Source of the DNA: an uncultured bacterium | GTDB lineage: Bacteria; Patescibacteriota; Patescibacteriia; CAIQCM01 | Direction of reading: 5' to 3' | DNA length: 16,061 bases | NCBI GenBank assembly: GCA_903870305.1 | Contig: CAIQCM010000102.1 | Span: forward strand, 1 to 16,061 | In this document: positions 1 through 6,814 of the stretch, piece after piece | How the letters are laid out: each line of letters begins with the position of its first letter | Position numbering within the stretch: position 1 is the first letter of the stretch | Position numbers and translations under genes: made by a program | The notes under the pieces: model-generated | The model's input: the letters and a program-made list of their open reading frames with translations, nothing else | The model's database searches: none | What the model was told of the DNA's origin: nothing

Positions 1-113
1 GTCCTGATCAGTATTCCGTCGATGCGCAGAACAGGCGGCAAGCCGACGACGAGGTGCAGGTCGGAGGCCTTGTTGTCGAGCGCGACTTTGAGGATGGTCT
101 GAAGGTCGATCAT
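1..113 (-). CDS. pilT: PilT, type IV pilus retraction ATPase (N-terminal fragment, cut by window edge)
   Basis: The minus strand from an ATG at 113 reads as an open frame to the window edge, giving 37 residues. It starts MIDLQTILKVALDNKASDLH and continues into LVVGLPPVLRIDG. The ASDLH(L)xxGxPPxxRxDG pattern is the conserved N-terminus of PilT/PilB-type secretion ATPases, and the direct start with no long N-terminal domain fits PilT (pilus retraction, cytoplasmic hexamer at the pilus base) better than PilB. The Walker motifs lie outside the window, so PilT versus the related PilU cannot be settled. It follows rnc on the same strand but is separated from it by a terminator-like hairpin and has its own TATAAT box 11 nt before the ATG. 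Confidence 0.85.
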   Translation of the reverse strand, partial: MIDLQTILKVALDNKASDLHLVVGLPPVLRIDGILIR

Positions 114-124
114 AGTTCCCATTA

Positions 125-130
125 ATTATA
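125..130 (-). promoter_or_regulatory. -10 box for pilT, near-leaderless start
   Basis: A perfect TATAAT lies on the minus strand, with its 3' end 11 nt from the pilT ATG. With a usual 6-8 nt distance to the transcription start, the leader would be only about 5 nt. No good -35 is seen (TTTTGA at 17 bp spacing is poor). The box lies just after the rnc terminator, as expected for a new transcription unit. Confidence 0.5.
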
Positions 131-144
131 CCCGAAGTTCATGA

Positions 145-174
145 AAATCAAAATGTCCCGCTAAAAGCGGGACA
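145..174 (-). terminator. Rho-independent terminator after rnc
   Basis: 154-162 pairs with 166-174 as a perfect 9-bp stem (TGTCCCGCT / AGCGGGACA) with a 3-nt loop. On the minus strand it is followed by a T-rich run (TTTTGATTTT). It lies 40 nt after the rnc stop and before the pilT promoter, so it separates the two transcription units. Its core is nearly the same as the hairpin at 8771-8793. Confidence 0.7.
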
Positions 175-176
175 CT

Positions 177-211
177 GCCATTTGCCACAAGCCACATGCC
201 ACATGCCAAAT
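177..211. repeat. Heptanucleotide repeat array A, five units of GCCACAT type
   Basis: Five consecutive 7-mers read GCCATTT, GCCACAA, GCCACAT, GCCACAT, GCCAAAT. The GCCA half is invariant and the last three bases drift. The array fills the space between the rnc stop (214) and the terminator hairpin. It has no spacers or flanking palindromes that would suggest CRISPR. Confidence 0.85.
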
Positions 212-213
212 AA

Positions 214-915
214 TTACCACCCCTTTGCCTTGATCCCGTTCTCGGCCGCCTGAACCTGGGCTTCTTGTTTTGAGCTGCCCTCGCCTTCGGCGACCAGCTC
301 GTCGTTTAGGTACACGCCGATCTTAAACCACTTGTTGTGGTCCGGTCCTTTTTCATCGACAACCCGGTAGGTGGGTGTAACGCCGGCGACTTCCTGCGCC
401 GCTTCTTGAAAACGGCTCTTGGGGTCCAAGTAAAGCTTGTGTTCCAAAATATATGGCAGTTTGACCAAGACGCGCTCGGTGATGAATTTCTTGGACACAT
501 CATATCCCCCGTCCAAGTAGATCGCGCCGATGATCGATTCAAAAGCGTTCGCCAAAATATATTGCCGCGCTTTGGTGCCGGTATCCTTGCTCTCGCCGCG
601 CGAAAGAAAAAGATAATCCTCGGCGCCCATGTCCTTGCAAATGGCCGAGAGCGTATTGGCGTTGACCAGCGCCGCGCGCCAGTTGGTCATGTCGCCCTCC
701 GGGTTGGGATAATTATTGTGAAGATGCTCGGTTACAACAAGTTCGAGGACGGCATCGCCCAAAAACTCCAACCGCTCATTGTGCCCGAGGCGGAAGTCCG
801 GATGCTCGTTCAGGTACGATCGATGTACCATCGCTTGATTCAAGAGATCGATGTTTTTGAATTTAACGCCGAGCTTTTCTTCCAGCCCGGAAAAATCTTT
901 TTCTTCTGATGACAT
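214..915 (-). CDS. rnc: Ribonuclease III
   Basis: Double-strand-specific endoribonuclease that processes rRNA precursors and structured mRNAs, acting as a homodimer in the cytoplasm. The 233 residues have the usual bacterial size and two-domain order. The catalytic domain (about 1-155) carries the signature NERLEFLGD at 46-54, with metal-binding E47 and D54, and a second motif ending in FESIIGAIYLD with E126. A double-stranded RNA-binding domain follows (about 163-231, including the KQEAQVQAAENG helix). The residue matching E. coli Asp114 is Asn123 here. E126 (E. coli Glu117, the key catalytic residue) is kept, so activity is expected. It is last in the rpmF-nusB-rnc group and is followed by a clear hairpin terminator. 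No convincing Shine-Dalgarno precedes the ATG. Confidence 0.96.
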   Translation of the reverse strand: MSSEEKDFSGLEEKLGVKFKNIDLLNQAMVHRSYLNEHPDFRLGHNERLEFLGDAVLELVVTEHLHNNYPNPEGDMTNWRAALVNANTLSAICKDMGAEDYLFLSRGESKDTGTKARQYILANAFESIIGAIYLDGGYDVSKKFITERVLVKLPYILEHKLYLDPKSRFQEAAQEVAGVTPTYRVVDEKGPDHNKWFKIGVYLNDELVAEGEGSSKQEAQVQAAENGIKAKGW

Positions 916-925
916 ACGGACGCAC

Positions 926-960
926 CGAATGTCGAATATCGAATGTCTAATGTCGAATTA
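926..960. repeat. Heptanucleotide repeat array B, five units of CGAATGT type
   Basis: Five 7-mers in the nusB-rnc spacer read CGAATGT, CGAATAT, CGAATGT, CTAATGT, CGAATTA. Bases 941-958 are complementary to 995-1012 of array C with one mismatch, so B and C together could fold as a long imperfect hairpin in the mRNA between nusB and rnc. Confidence 0.85.
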
Positions 961-973
961 CCAACGCAAGGCG

Positions 974-1012
974 TCGGCGAATTAGTCATTAGTCATTAGA
1001 CATTAGACATTC
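974..1012. repeat. Heptanucleotide repeat array C, ATTAGTC/ATTAGAC units, inverted relative to B and D
   Basis: From 981 the units read ATTAGTC, ATTAGTC, ATTAGAC, ATTAGAC, then ATTC. On the minus strand this is the TAATGTC family found in arrays B and D. Its outer edge (974-983) reads TCGGCGAATT, the reverse complement of the AATTCGCCGA that ends array D. C and D are therefore inverted copies with the same boundary sequence, one on each side of nusB. Confidence 0.85.
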
Positions 1013-1028
1013 AAAAAATGTTAAGAAA

Positions 1029-1541
1029 TTATTCAGTTGGTGTTTGTACCGGTGCCTCATCAGCGATAACCGGCACATCTTCTTTTTTCTTTGGCACCGA
1101 CTTGTCAATTTCTTTCAATTCGCCGGCGGCGACCATATCCTTGAAGATCGCGCCGAGGACTCCGTTCACAAAACGGCCGGAGGACTCTCCGCCGAAGGTC
1201 TTGGCCAGCTCGATCGCTTCGTTGATCGCCACCTTCGAAGGAATGTTTGCGACCCACTTAAGCTCATAGACGCCAATGCGCAAAATATTGCGGTCAACGA
1301 CCGTGATCTGTTCAATAGGCCACTCAGGCGCGTAGTGCGTGATGATCCCGTCAATCTCCGCTTGGCGCGACAGCACGCCGTCGATCAGCTCCTTGATAAA
1401 CCCTTGGTCATCGTAGGTGGGCGCAAACTCGCTAATGCTATGACTGATAATTTCAGGCAAGGCCTCCGGAGAATTTTTCCGGAAGTCATATTGATAAAGC
1501 GCCTGCATGGCGATTGTGCGGCCGAGATGTCGATTAGACAT
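1029..1541 (-). CDS. nusB: Transcription antitermination factor NusB
   Basis: NusB binds boxA RNA together with ribosomal protein S10 (NusE) and supports antitermination in rRNA operons. The all-helical NusB fold is clear: N-terminal [13 protein letters not shown] (8-20), central [12 protein letters not shown] (83-94) and the hallmark [12 protein letters not shown]...[11 protein letters not shown] (106-132). The family core ends near residue 140. The remaining 30 residues form a charged, Pro/Thr-rich tail ([20 protein letters not shown]...) with no obvious fold. The gene sits between rpmF and rnc, with heptamer arrays in both spacers. No Shine-Dalgarno precedes the ATG, and the first codons (ATGTCTAATCGACAT) themselves resemble the heptamer family. 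Confidence 0.96.
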   Translation of the reverse strand: MSNRHLGRTIAMQALYQYDFRKNSPEALPEIISHSISEFAPTYDDQGFIKELIDGVLSRQAEIDGIITHYAPEWPIEQITVVDRNILRIGVYELKWVANIPSKVAINEAIELAKTFGGESSGRFVNGVLGAIFKDMVAAGELKEIDKSVPKKKEDVPVIADEAPVQTPTE

Positions 1542-1552
1542 AGACGAAAGAG

Positions 1553-1592
1553 CGAATGACTAATGTCGAATGTCGAATGTCGAATTCGCCGA
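1553..1592. repeat. Heptanucleotide repeat array D, five units of CGAATGT type, upstream of nusB
   Basis: The units read CGAATGA, CTAATGT, CGAATGT, CGAATGT, CGAATTC and run into a GCCGATGACC flank. The array fills the spacer between the rpmF stop (1602) and the nusB start (1541). It is the inverted counterpart of array C and shares the AATTCGCCGA boundary. Confidence 0.85.
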
Positions 1593-1601
1593 TGACCAAA
1601 T

Positions 1602-1799
1602 TTACTTAGCGGTCTTTTTGACCGCCTTGGCTTTGGTCACTTGACGACCCTGATAGGTGCCGCAAAAGGCGCAGGCCGTGTGCGGACGCACCGGTTTGGC
1701 GCACTTCGGGCACTTGGTAAGCTGGGCCGGAGTAAGCGCAAAATGCGCCGCGCGGCGGCGTTTGTGAGAAGATGTTCGGCGATGGCCTGGTAATCCCAT
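1602..1799 (-). CDS. rpmF: 50S ribosomal protein L32
   Basis: A small basic large-subunit ribosomal protein. The 65 residues show the L32 N-terminus (MGLPGHRRTSSHKRRRAAHF, the usual start being MAVPKxxxSxxRxxxRR) and a zinc ribbon with Cys30, Cys33, Cys43 and Cys46 (CPKC...CAFC), so this is the zinc-binding form. A Lys-rich tail ends the protein. It is probably first in a unit with nusB and rnc. A strong promoter lies immediately upstream and the leader would be only about 8 nt, with no Shine-Dalgarno. Confidence 0.95.
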   Translation of the reverse strand: MGLPGHRRTSSHKRRRAAHFALTPAQLTKCPKCAKPVRPHTACAFCGTYQGRQVTKAKAVKKTAK

Positions 1800-1813
1800 A
1801 GGTTTAGTTAACT

Positions 1814-1842
1814 ATAATACCGCATTTCTGCGGTTTTGTAAA
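1814..1842 (-). promoter_or_regulatory. Sigma-70-type promoter for rpmF with palindromic spacer
   Basis: On the minus strand TTTACA (1842-1837) and TATTAT (1819-1814) are separated by exactly 17 bp, each one base from consensus. The spacer contains the inverted repeat CCGCA-GAAA-TGCGG (1833-1820), abutting both boxes, which could be an operator. The predicted start of transcription near 1807 leaves only about 8 nt before the rpmF ATG. Confidence 0.75.
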
Positions 1843-1953
1843 GCTATATATCCCCTTTTACACGATATCCTTGGTTCTGGCAAGCGTTTGGCCCGACAAA
1901 ATCCATAAACGCCGCGATTTTATAAAAAACACGTCTTTTGGCACGCATTTTTA

Positions 1954-1988
1954 AATCACCGAAACAGCCCCAATTGCTTGGGGTGATT
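1954..1988 (-). terminator. Possible terminator after gyrA
   Basis: Seven bases past the gyrA TGA, 1968-1973 (CCCCAA) pairs with 1978-1983 (TTGGGG) around a 4-nt loop. Outer complementary arms (AATCAC at 1954-1959 and GTGATT at 1983-1988) can extend it if the inner GG is rearranged. The following T-run is short (ATTTAAAAAT on the minus strand), so termination strength is uncertain. The rest of 1800-1953 holds the rpmF promoter and no convincing gene. Confidence 0.4.
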
Positions 1989-1994
1989 GTCCAA

Positions 1995-4460
1995 TCAAAC
2001 GATGGTGACCGACGAGAGTGTGTCTTTTTCTTCCTTAAAGCGCATGATGCGCACGCCTTGGGTGGCGCGGCCGATCACCCGAATTTCTTTAAGCGAAAGG
2101 CGGATGACCTGACCGTGGCCGGAAATGGCGACGATGTCGCGCTCGTCGTGAGCCGAAACCACGAAGCCGGTAACGACCTCGCCGGTTTTTGCCGTCACTT
2201 CGGCGGTCTTTATTCCGGTGCCTCCTCGGCCTTGCAAACGATATTCTTTAAGGTTGGTGCGCTTGCCAAAGCCGTTGGCCATGACGACCATGAGCTCCAG
2301 TATTCCCTTTTTAACTTCTTCTTGCGAAACCACGTCCATGCCGACGACCGCGTCGCCGCGGCGCAAATTGATCCCGCGCACGCCGGAAGCGGTGCGGCCC
2401 ATGGGACGAACGTCCTTTTCTTCAAAGCGGATAGACATGCCTTTCGCCGTCACGATCGCGATCTCATCCTTGCCGCACGATGGGCGGACGTATTCGAGCG
2501 AATCCTGTTCGCGCAGTTTGATGGCGATGAGGCCGCTGCGGCGCACCGCGGCGAATTCCGCGATCTCGGTCTTTTTAATCACACCCTCGCGGGTCACCAT
2601 GATCAAGTACTTGGCGTCCGGCATGTCGGAGACCGGCAAAATGGCCGTCACCTTTTCGCCGGGAGCGAGTTGAAGGAAGTTCACGAGCGCCTGACCCTTA
2701 GCCGTGCGCGAGGCCGCCGGAATGTCATAGGCCTTAAGCTGGAAGGCGCGGCCGCGGGAAGTGAAGAACAGCACGTCGGCATGGGTTGAGGTGACGAACA
2801 ATTGTTCAACCATGTCATCGTCTTTGGTGGCGACGCCGATCACGCCTTTGCCGCCGCGGCCTTGCGCGTGGAAAGTGTCGGGCGGAATGCGCTTTACATA
2901 ACCGTCGGCGGTGATGATGACCATCGTTGATTCATCGGGAATGACGTCTTCCATGGAGAATTCTTTTACGCCGTGGGCGACGACCTGCGTGCGCCGTTCG
3001 TCGCCGTATTTTTCCCGAAGGGCGACGACCTCGTCGCGGACAACGGTTAAAATGCGCTTGGGCGAAGCGAGAATGGCGGTCAATTCTTTTATTATCTTTA
3101 TTTTTTCCGCGAGCTCGGTCTCCACCCGCAAGCGCTCGAGGTTCGCAAGCTGCTGCAGGCGCATTTCCAAAATGGCCACCGTCTGCGGATCGGTGAGCTT
3201 GAACGACTTCATGAGGTTTATCTTGGCCTCGTCCTTATCAGCCGACTTTTTGATCGTCGCAATCACTTTGTCGATGTGCAAAATGGCGATCGAGAGCCCT
3301 TCCAAAATATGAGCGCGATCCTTGGCCTTCTTAAGGTCAAACTCCGTGCGCTTTCTGACGATTACCTGGCGATGCTTCACATATTCGTCGAGCAAGGTCT
3401 TCAAATTAAGCACGCGCGGCTGAATGCCGTCCACGAGCGACAGCATGTTCACGTGAAAGGTCTCCTGAAGCTGGGTGAGCTGGAACAGGCGGTTCAACAC
3501 CTTCTTGGGGTAGGCGTCCTTTTTGAGTTCGATGACCACCCGCACGCCGTCTTTGTTAGATTCGTCGCGGATGTCGCGGATGCCGTCAATTTTTTTGTCC
3601 CTGACCAGATCCGCGATCTTCTCCAAGAGCGTCGCCTTGTTAACCTGATACGGCACTTCGTTTACGATGATCCTGAAAGCGCCATTACTTTCTTCAACGA
3701 TCTCGGTTTTTGCCCGCATGACAATCGGGCCGCGGCCGGTCACATAGGTCGCCAAAATATCTTTCTTGTTGTAAATAATGCCGCCGGTCGGGAAATCCGG
3801 GCCGGTGATGACCGTGGTGAGGTCCTCCACCGAGCAGTCGGGCTCGTCGATAACCTTAATGATCGCGTTCGCGACCTCGGTAAGATTGTGCGGCGGAATA
3901 TTGGTGGCCATGCCCACCGCAATGCCGACGGTGCCGTTCAAGAGCAGGTTGGGAAGTTTGCCCGGGAGCACGACCGGCTCTTGGTGCGAGCCGTCAAAGT
4001 TGGGCGTAAAAGGAATGGTGTCTTTGTCGATGTCGAAAAGCAATTCTTCGGCAATGGGCGAAAGCTTGGCCTCAGTGTAACGCATGGCCGCCGCGCCGTC
4101 GCCGTCCATCGAGCCGAAGTTGCCTTGGCCGGTGACGAGCGGATAGCGCATGGAAAAATCCTGCGCCATGCGGACCATTGATTCGTAGACGGCCGAGTCG
4201 CCGTGCGGGTGGTATTTGCCAAGCACTTCGCCGACCACGGTGGCGGACTTCCTGAACTTGCCGCTCGCTTTAAGCCCCACCGACCACATTGCATAAAGAA
4301 TGCGGCGATGCACCGGCTTCATGCCGTCACGGACGTCCGGAAGAGCGCGCGCCACGATGACCGACATGGCATAGTCGAGGTACGACTCCTGCATTTCGGC
4401 GACAATGGGCCGCGACTCAATGTGTCCGATGGCGAATTCTTTGGGGTGTTTTTCTGACAT
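1995..4460 (-). CDS. gyrA: DNA gyrase subunit A
   Basis: Breakage-reunion subunit of DNA gyrase, which introduces negative supercoils as an A2B2 complex with GyrB. The 821 residues have normal length. The N-terminal winged-helix region carries HRRILYAM (51-58) and the active-site tyrosine Y128 in [12 protein letters not shown]. The quinolone-determining region reads [10 protein letters not shown] (84-93), with Ser89 (E. coli Ser83) kept and Glu93 in place of E. coli Asp87, a common natural state. The C-terminal beta-pinwheel contains the GyrA box QGRGGKG (533-539), which distinguishes GyrA from ParC. The gene starts 1 nt after the stop of the small membrane-protein gene, implying translational coupling, and ends in TGA. 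Confidence 0.97.
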   Translation of the reverse strand: MSEKHPKEFAIGHIESRPIVAEMQESYLDYAMSVIVARALPDVRDGMKPVHRRILYAMWSVGLKASGKFRKSATVVGEVLGKYHPHGDSAVYESMVRMAQDFSMRYPLVTGQGNFGSMDGDGAAAMRYTEAKLSPIAEELLFDIDKDTIPFTPNFDGSHQEPVVLPGKLPNLLLNGTVGIAVGMATNIPPHNLTEVANAIIKVIDEPDCSVEDLTTVITGPDFPTGGIIYNKKDILATYVTGRGPIVMRAKTEIVEESNGAFRIIVNEVPYQVNKATLLEKIADLVRDKKIDGIRDIRDESNKDGVRVVIELKKDAYPKKVLNRLFQLTQLQETFHVNMLSLVDGIQPRVLNLKTLLDEYVKHRQVIVRKRTEFDLKKAKDRAHILEGLSIAILHIDKVIATIKKSADKDEAKINLMKSFKLTDPQTVAILEMRLQQLANLERLRVETELAEKIKIIKELTAILASPKRILTVVRDEVVALREKYGDERRTQVVAHGVKEFSMEDVIPDESTMVIITADGYVKRIPPDTFHAQGRGGKGVIGVATKDDDMVEQLFVTSTHADVLFFTSRGRAFQLKAYDIPAASRTAKGQALVNFLQLAPGEKVTAILPVSDMPDAKYLIMVTREGVIKKTEIAEFAAVRRSGLIAIKLREQDSLEYVRPSCGKDEIAIVTAKGMSIRFEEKDVRPMGRTASGVRGINLRRGDAVVGMDVVSQEEVKKGILELMVVMANGFGKRTNLKEYRLQGRGGTGIKTAEVTAKTGEVVTGFVVSAHDERDIVAISGHGQVIRLSLKEIRVIGRATQGVRIMRFKEEKDTLSSVTIV

Positions 4461-4461
4461 G

Positions 4462-4770
4462 TTATTTGACGGCCGCCGTGCCGGCGGTGATCTTGTTTTT
4501 AAGATTTTGCACGACCGCCGCTTGCGCCTCCTGGGCGGCCATCGTTTTGCCGACGTTCTTCAAATTTAGATCAAGCTGTACCTGGGCTTTTGCAAGTCCG
4601 GAATTAACGGCGGTTTTTGCGCCGCCAAAGCCCGAGATGAGACCGGCGATACCTTTGTCTTCGCCGCGCGAAGCGTGCGCGATGATGTTGGGCAGCTGCC
4701 AAACCCAAATGCCGACGACCATCGCGAAGATCATGATCCCGATCACGTAGCCCCAAACATGGTTCTTCAT
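4462..4770 (-). CDS. Small single-span membrane protein of unknown function
   Basis: A 102-residue protein. Residues about 7-26 ([20 protein letters not shown]) form one hydrophobic segment suited to an inner-membrane helix, after a short N-terminus (MKNHVW). The rest, about 35-102, is Ala/Lys/Gln-rich and probably helical ([19 protein letters not shown]). No catalytic motif and no recognised family. It starts 3 nt after the stop of the metallo-beta-lactamase-fold gene and ends 1 nt before gyrA. It is therefore very likely a real translated gene in the gyrA operon, although a link to gyrase function is unproven. Confidence 0.75.
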   Translation of the reverse strand: MKNHVWGYVIGIMIFAMVVGIWVWQLPNIIAHASRGEDKGIAGLISGFGGAKTAVNSGLAKAQVQLDLNLKNVGKTMAAQEAQAAVVQNLKNKITAGTAAVK

Positions 4771-4773
4771 AAT

Positions 4774-5424
4774 TTAATCGTTCTCTAGGATAACAACCTT
4801 GGTCTCTTCCGCGGGCAGATCCTTTTTAACGGCCTTCCATTTAGCGACGCGTTCGGGACTCCCCGCCCCCATCTCTTTTAAGAACTTTTCAACCGGATCA
4901 TGTTTTTGTTTTGAGCCGGGAAGGGCGTAATGCATGGGGATCACGATGCGCGGCGAAAGCGCCGTCACTATTTCCACCGCCTGTTTCGCATTCAAGACCG
5001 TCTCACCGCCGACCGGAACAAGAAGAACGTCGATGTCCTCAAGAAGCTCGCGTGCGGCGTCGTCGAGCCCGGCGGCAAGGCCGCCAAGGTGAGCCACGCT
5101 GAGGTCCCCGACCTCGAAACGGTACAGAACGCCGCCGCCCGGCGCGTCGATGCCGTAGACGAAGAGCCCGCCCACTTCGTATTCGCCGGGGTTTTTGACG
5201 ATAAAAAGCTTTTTCTCGCCCGCGGCTTTGACCGCGTCAATATTGTTGTAAGCCGGAAGGTCGCGCGAGACCGCGACCACATCGGCGGCAAGATTTCGCG
5301 GAACTTTCAATCCCGACTCAATGCCAAAAGGATCAGTCACCAAATTGGCGACGGCATCGCCGTTCTTGGCTTCGATCGAGAAGCACGAAACTCCATGCCA
5401 GATGAATTGGATCGATGCGCTCAT
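4774..5424 (-). CDS. Metallo-beta-lactamase-fold protein (UlaG/COG2220-like) lacking most metal ligands
   Basis: A 216-residue protein with the overall pattern of small UlaG-like metallo-beta-lactamase-fold hydrolases: WHGVSCFSIE (9-18), VTDPFG (29-34), GEYEVGGLFVYGI (80-92), IDVLLVPVGG (131-140) and RIVIPMHY (159-166). The metal-binding HxHxDH segment expected at 54-59 reads RDLPAY, so its three His and the second Asp are gone. The usual HLGDLGH is HLGGLAA (112-118), losing a further Asp. His112 and His165 remain. I infer a non-catalytic or strongly changed protein. I chose the ATG at 5424 because GGGAG precedes it and family similarity begins there. An in-frame ATG at 5484 would add 20 unrelated residues lying over a likely promoter. 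Confidence 0.85.
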   Translation of the reverse strand: MSASIQFIWHGVSCFSIEAKNGDAVANLVTDPFGIESGLKVPRNLAADVVAVSRDLPAYNNIDAVKAAGEKKLFIVKNPGEYEVGGLFVYGIDAPGGGVLYRFEVGDLSVAHLGGLAAGLDDAARELLEDIDVLLVPVGGETVLNAKQAVEIVTALSPRIVIPMHYALPGSKQKHDPVEKFLKEMGAGSPERVAKWKAVKKDLPAEETKVVILEND

Positions 5425-5455
5425 AATATAAAAATTCTCCCGATTTCGAGGTATC

Positions 5456-5484
5456 AATTTAACACGACCGGCTTCCGCTGGCAA
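5456..5484 (-). promoter_or_regulatory. Possible internal promoter upstream of the MBL-fold gene
   Basis: On the minus strand TTGCCA (5484-5479) and TAAATT (5461-5456) are 17 bp apart. The predicted start near 5449 would give a leader of about 25 nt containing GGGAG before the 5424 ATG. The 77-bp gap here is the largest inside the gyrA operon, so a second entry point for transcription of the MBL-fold, membrane-protein and gyrA genes is plausible. A weak hairpin at the end of the preceding gene (ACCC/GGGT) could partly terminate the upstream message. Confidence 0.4.
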
Positions 5485-5501
5485 TGGATAAACCCCCTCT
5501 C

Positions 5502-6185
5502 TTAAAGGGTCTGATCATCCATGATATCAATATAATATTGGATCTCGTGGCTTATGTCGTCGAGCGACGGTAGGCGTTCGGCGTAAGCAAAGCCCTGGCG
5601 GAACATTTTGACCTTGTCGAGGATCTCGGAGCGCGACGACGGCGAGCGCGCGGCGAGCGCGGCAAGCTCGTCGATCTTCGCCCTAAGGGCGTGCTGTTTA
5701 TCCTTTTGGTCCGAGAGGATGAGTGCGAAGTCGTTCCGGCGCTCGAGCGCGATCATTTTTTCCATCTCTTCATGCACGCCGTCGTGGGCGTCAAGTTCGG
5801 CGGCGACGATCTCCCGCTTCACATCGGCATCGAAGAACTGCTCAAACTTCGAGCCGTCGCGCACCGATTCAATGTTCCCTCCCCCCGCGACGAACTTATC
5901 GAGCGTGAGCCGCGCCGGTTCGGAAAGTTTTTGCCGCATAGCTTCGCGCTCGCGTGACTCGCCAAATATTTTATAAAACTGTTCGTAGGCCTCGCAATAC
6001 GGCCACAGCTCGTATCCAAATTCGATAAGCTCGGCTTCAATCGCCTCAAGCGTGGCGTTGGGATCGCGCTCGAGCGCGGCGATGGCATTCTCCATCTGCT
6101 GATGCCGCTCCTGCGGAAAAACGCCCGGCAAACGATGAATGACGGTTTTAATGAGATCGATGGTGGCTTGATATTGGTGCGGCAT
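5502..6185 (-). CDS. Conserved-looking cytoplasmic helical protein of unknown function
   Basis: A 227-residue soluble protein with no signal peptide or membrane segment. The sequence is almost entirely predicted helix, rich in Glu, Ala, Leu and Lys/Arg. The central part (about 125-175, including AELDAHDGVHEEMEKMIALE and LSDQKDKQHALRAKIDELAA) could form a coiled coil. Aromatic clusters occur in the first half (ELWPYCEAYEQFYKIFG, 59-75). I do not recognise a family and see no catalytic signature. It starts 11 nt after the preceding 203-codon gene on the same strand, and the frame is free of stops with ordinary codon use, so the gene call is firm although the function is unknown. No Shine-Dalgarno is visible. 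Confidence 0.8.
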   Translation of the reverse strand: MPHQYQATIDLIKTVIHRLPGVFPQERHQQMENAIAALERDPNATLEAIEAELIEFGYELWPYCEAYEQFYKIFGESREREAMRQKLSEPARLTLDKFVAGGGNIESVRDGSKFEQFFDADVKREIVAAELDAHDGVHEEMEKMIALERRNDFALILSDQKDKQHALRAKIDELAALAARSPSSRSEILDKVKMFRQGFAYAERLPSLDDISHEIQYYIDIMDDQTL

Positions 6186-6196
6186 AGGATTTTAAT

Positions 6197-6808
6197 TCAT
6201 TTTTCATCGTCTTCGCCGAACGGATCGACGGCAACGGCGAGTTTTTTGGGCGCGACCTGGCGCGGTATTGTGATATTCGGCGTCAGCTCGATCTTTTGAA
6301 CTTTTCGGGCCCCATTAGACGCGGCCTCCGTATCGTTCGCGTTTCCCTCGGATGCGGCGTCAAGCGCTTTGACGCCGGCGAAGTCAAGCGCGCGCGCCAT
6401 GTTCTTTACATGAAGCTCGGTTTTGGAGGTCGGCGCTTTTTCTTCGAACTTAAGACCGGCTTCTTTGAGCGCCGTTTGCTTTTCGGCCAAGCGCGCCGCA
6501 CGCACTTCCGATGCCGTCGGCGTTGCCGCATGATCTTCAATGCTCGCGATCTCCGCTTTCGCCAAACCCTTTTTGGTCATTCCGCGAACCGGCCGGCCGA
6601 GAACGGTTGTCTTCATCGTTTCCTTAGCTTCCATTTCTCCGAAGATGCTCGCGACCACGCTTTCTCGCACGGCTCTGTTTGAGGTCGCGGGCGTGTATTT
6701 GCTCACCTTGGCGTACTTAGCGGCGATCGCCATAGCGCCGGCGCGTTGCGAGCCGGCCCTGGTGTTGGCGATGATCGCTCTTTTTATCTCGCCGGCGGTG
6801 TATTTCAT
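6197..6808 (-). CDS. Ala/Lys-rich protein of unknown function, first gene of the gyrA operon
   Basis: A 203-residue soluble protein. The N-terminal third is basic and probably helical (MKYTAGEIKRAIIANTRAGS, then AKYAKVSKYTP). The middle is Ala/Lys/Glu-rich, and the C-terminus is Pro-containing and ends acidic (DPFGEDDEK), which suggests low structure. No membrane segment, no signal peptide and no family I recognise. The basic start could bind nucleic acid, but that is only a guess from composition. An extended -10 box lies 6 nt before the ATG, making it the likely promoter-proximal gene of the unit that runs through the 227-residue protein and the MBL-fold protein to gyrA. Confidence 0.75.
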   Translation of the reverse strand: MKYTAGEIKRAIIANTRAGSQRAGAMAIAAKYAKVSKYTPATSNRAVRESVVASIFGEMEAKETMKTTVLGRPVRGMTKKGLAKAEIASIEDHAATPTASEVRAARLAEKQTALKEAGLKFEEKAPTSKTELHVKNMARALDFAGVKALDAASEGNANDTEAASNGARKVQKIELTPNITIPRQVAPKKLAVAVDPFGEDDEK

Positions 6809-6814
6809 ACATGA

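Noticed and set aside
84..93. Quinolone-resistance-type substitution in GyrA (residues 84-93 of the protein)
   Set aside because: Ser89 is wild type, and Glu93 in place of the E. coli Asp87 is a common natural residue, so no resistance claim is justified. The coordinates here are protein residues.
926..1592. Possible CRISPR array
   Set aside because: Units are 7 bp, contiguous and without spacers, and no cas genes are present.
1857..1916. Short open frame of about 20 codons (MDFVGPNACQNQ...) between gyrA and rpmF
   Set aside because: No ribosome binding site, no recognisable protein, and it is within chance expectation for an intergenic stretch.
1938..2789. Long plus-strand open frame (283 codons) opposite gyrA; another at 3276-4181 (301 codons)
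   Set aside because: Both are antisense shadows of gyrA, whose protein is unmistakable on the other strand. Their translations are His/Asp/Arg-rich and match no recognisable family, as expected from high-GC antisense frames.
1995..4460. Alternative genetic code (TGA read as Gly)
   Set aside because: gyrA, the 203-residue gene and the giant gene end in TGA at the expected family or operon boundary, and no in-frame TGA is needed in any gene.
5425..5484. N-terminal extension of the MBL-fold protein from an ATG at 5484
   Set aside because: The extra 20 residues resemble no family sequence and lie over a plausible promoter and the ribosome binding site of the ATG at 5424.
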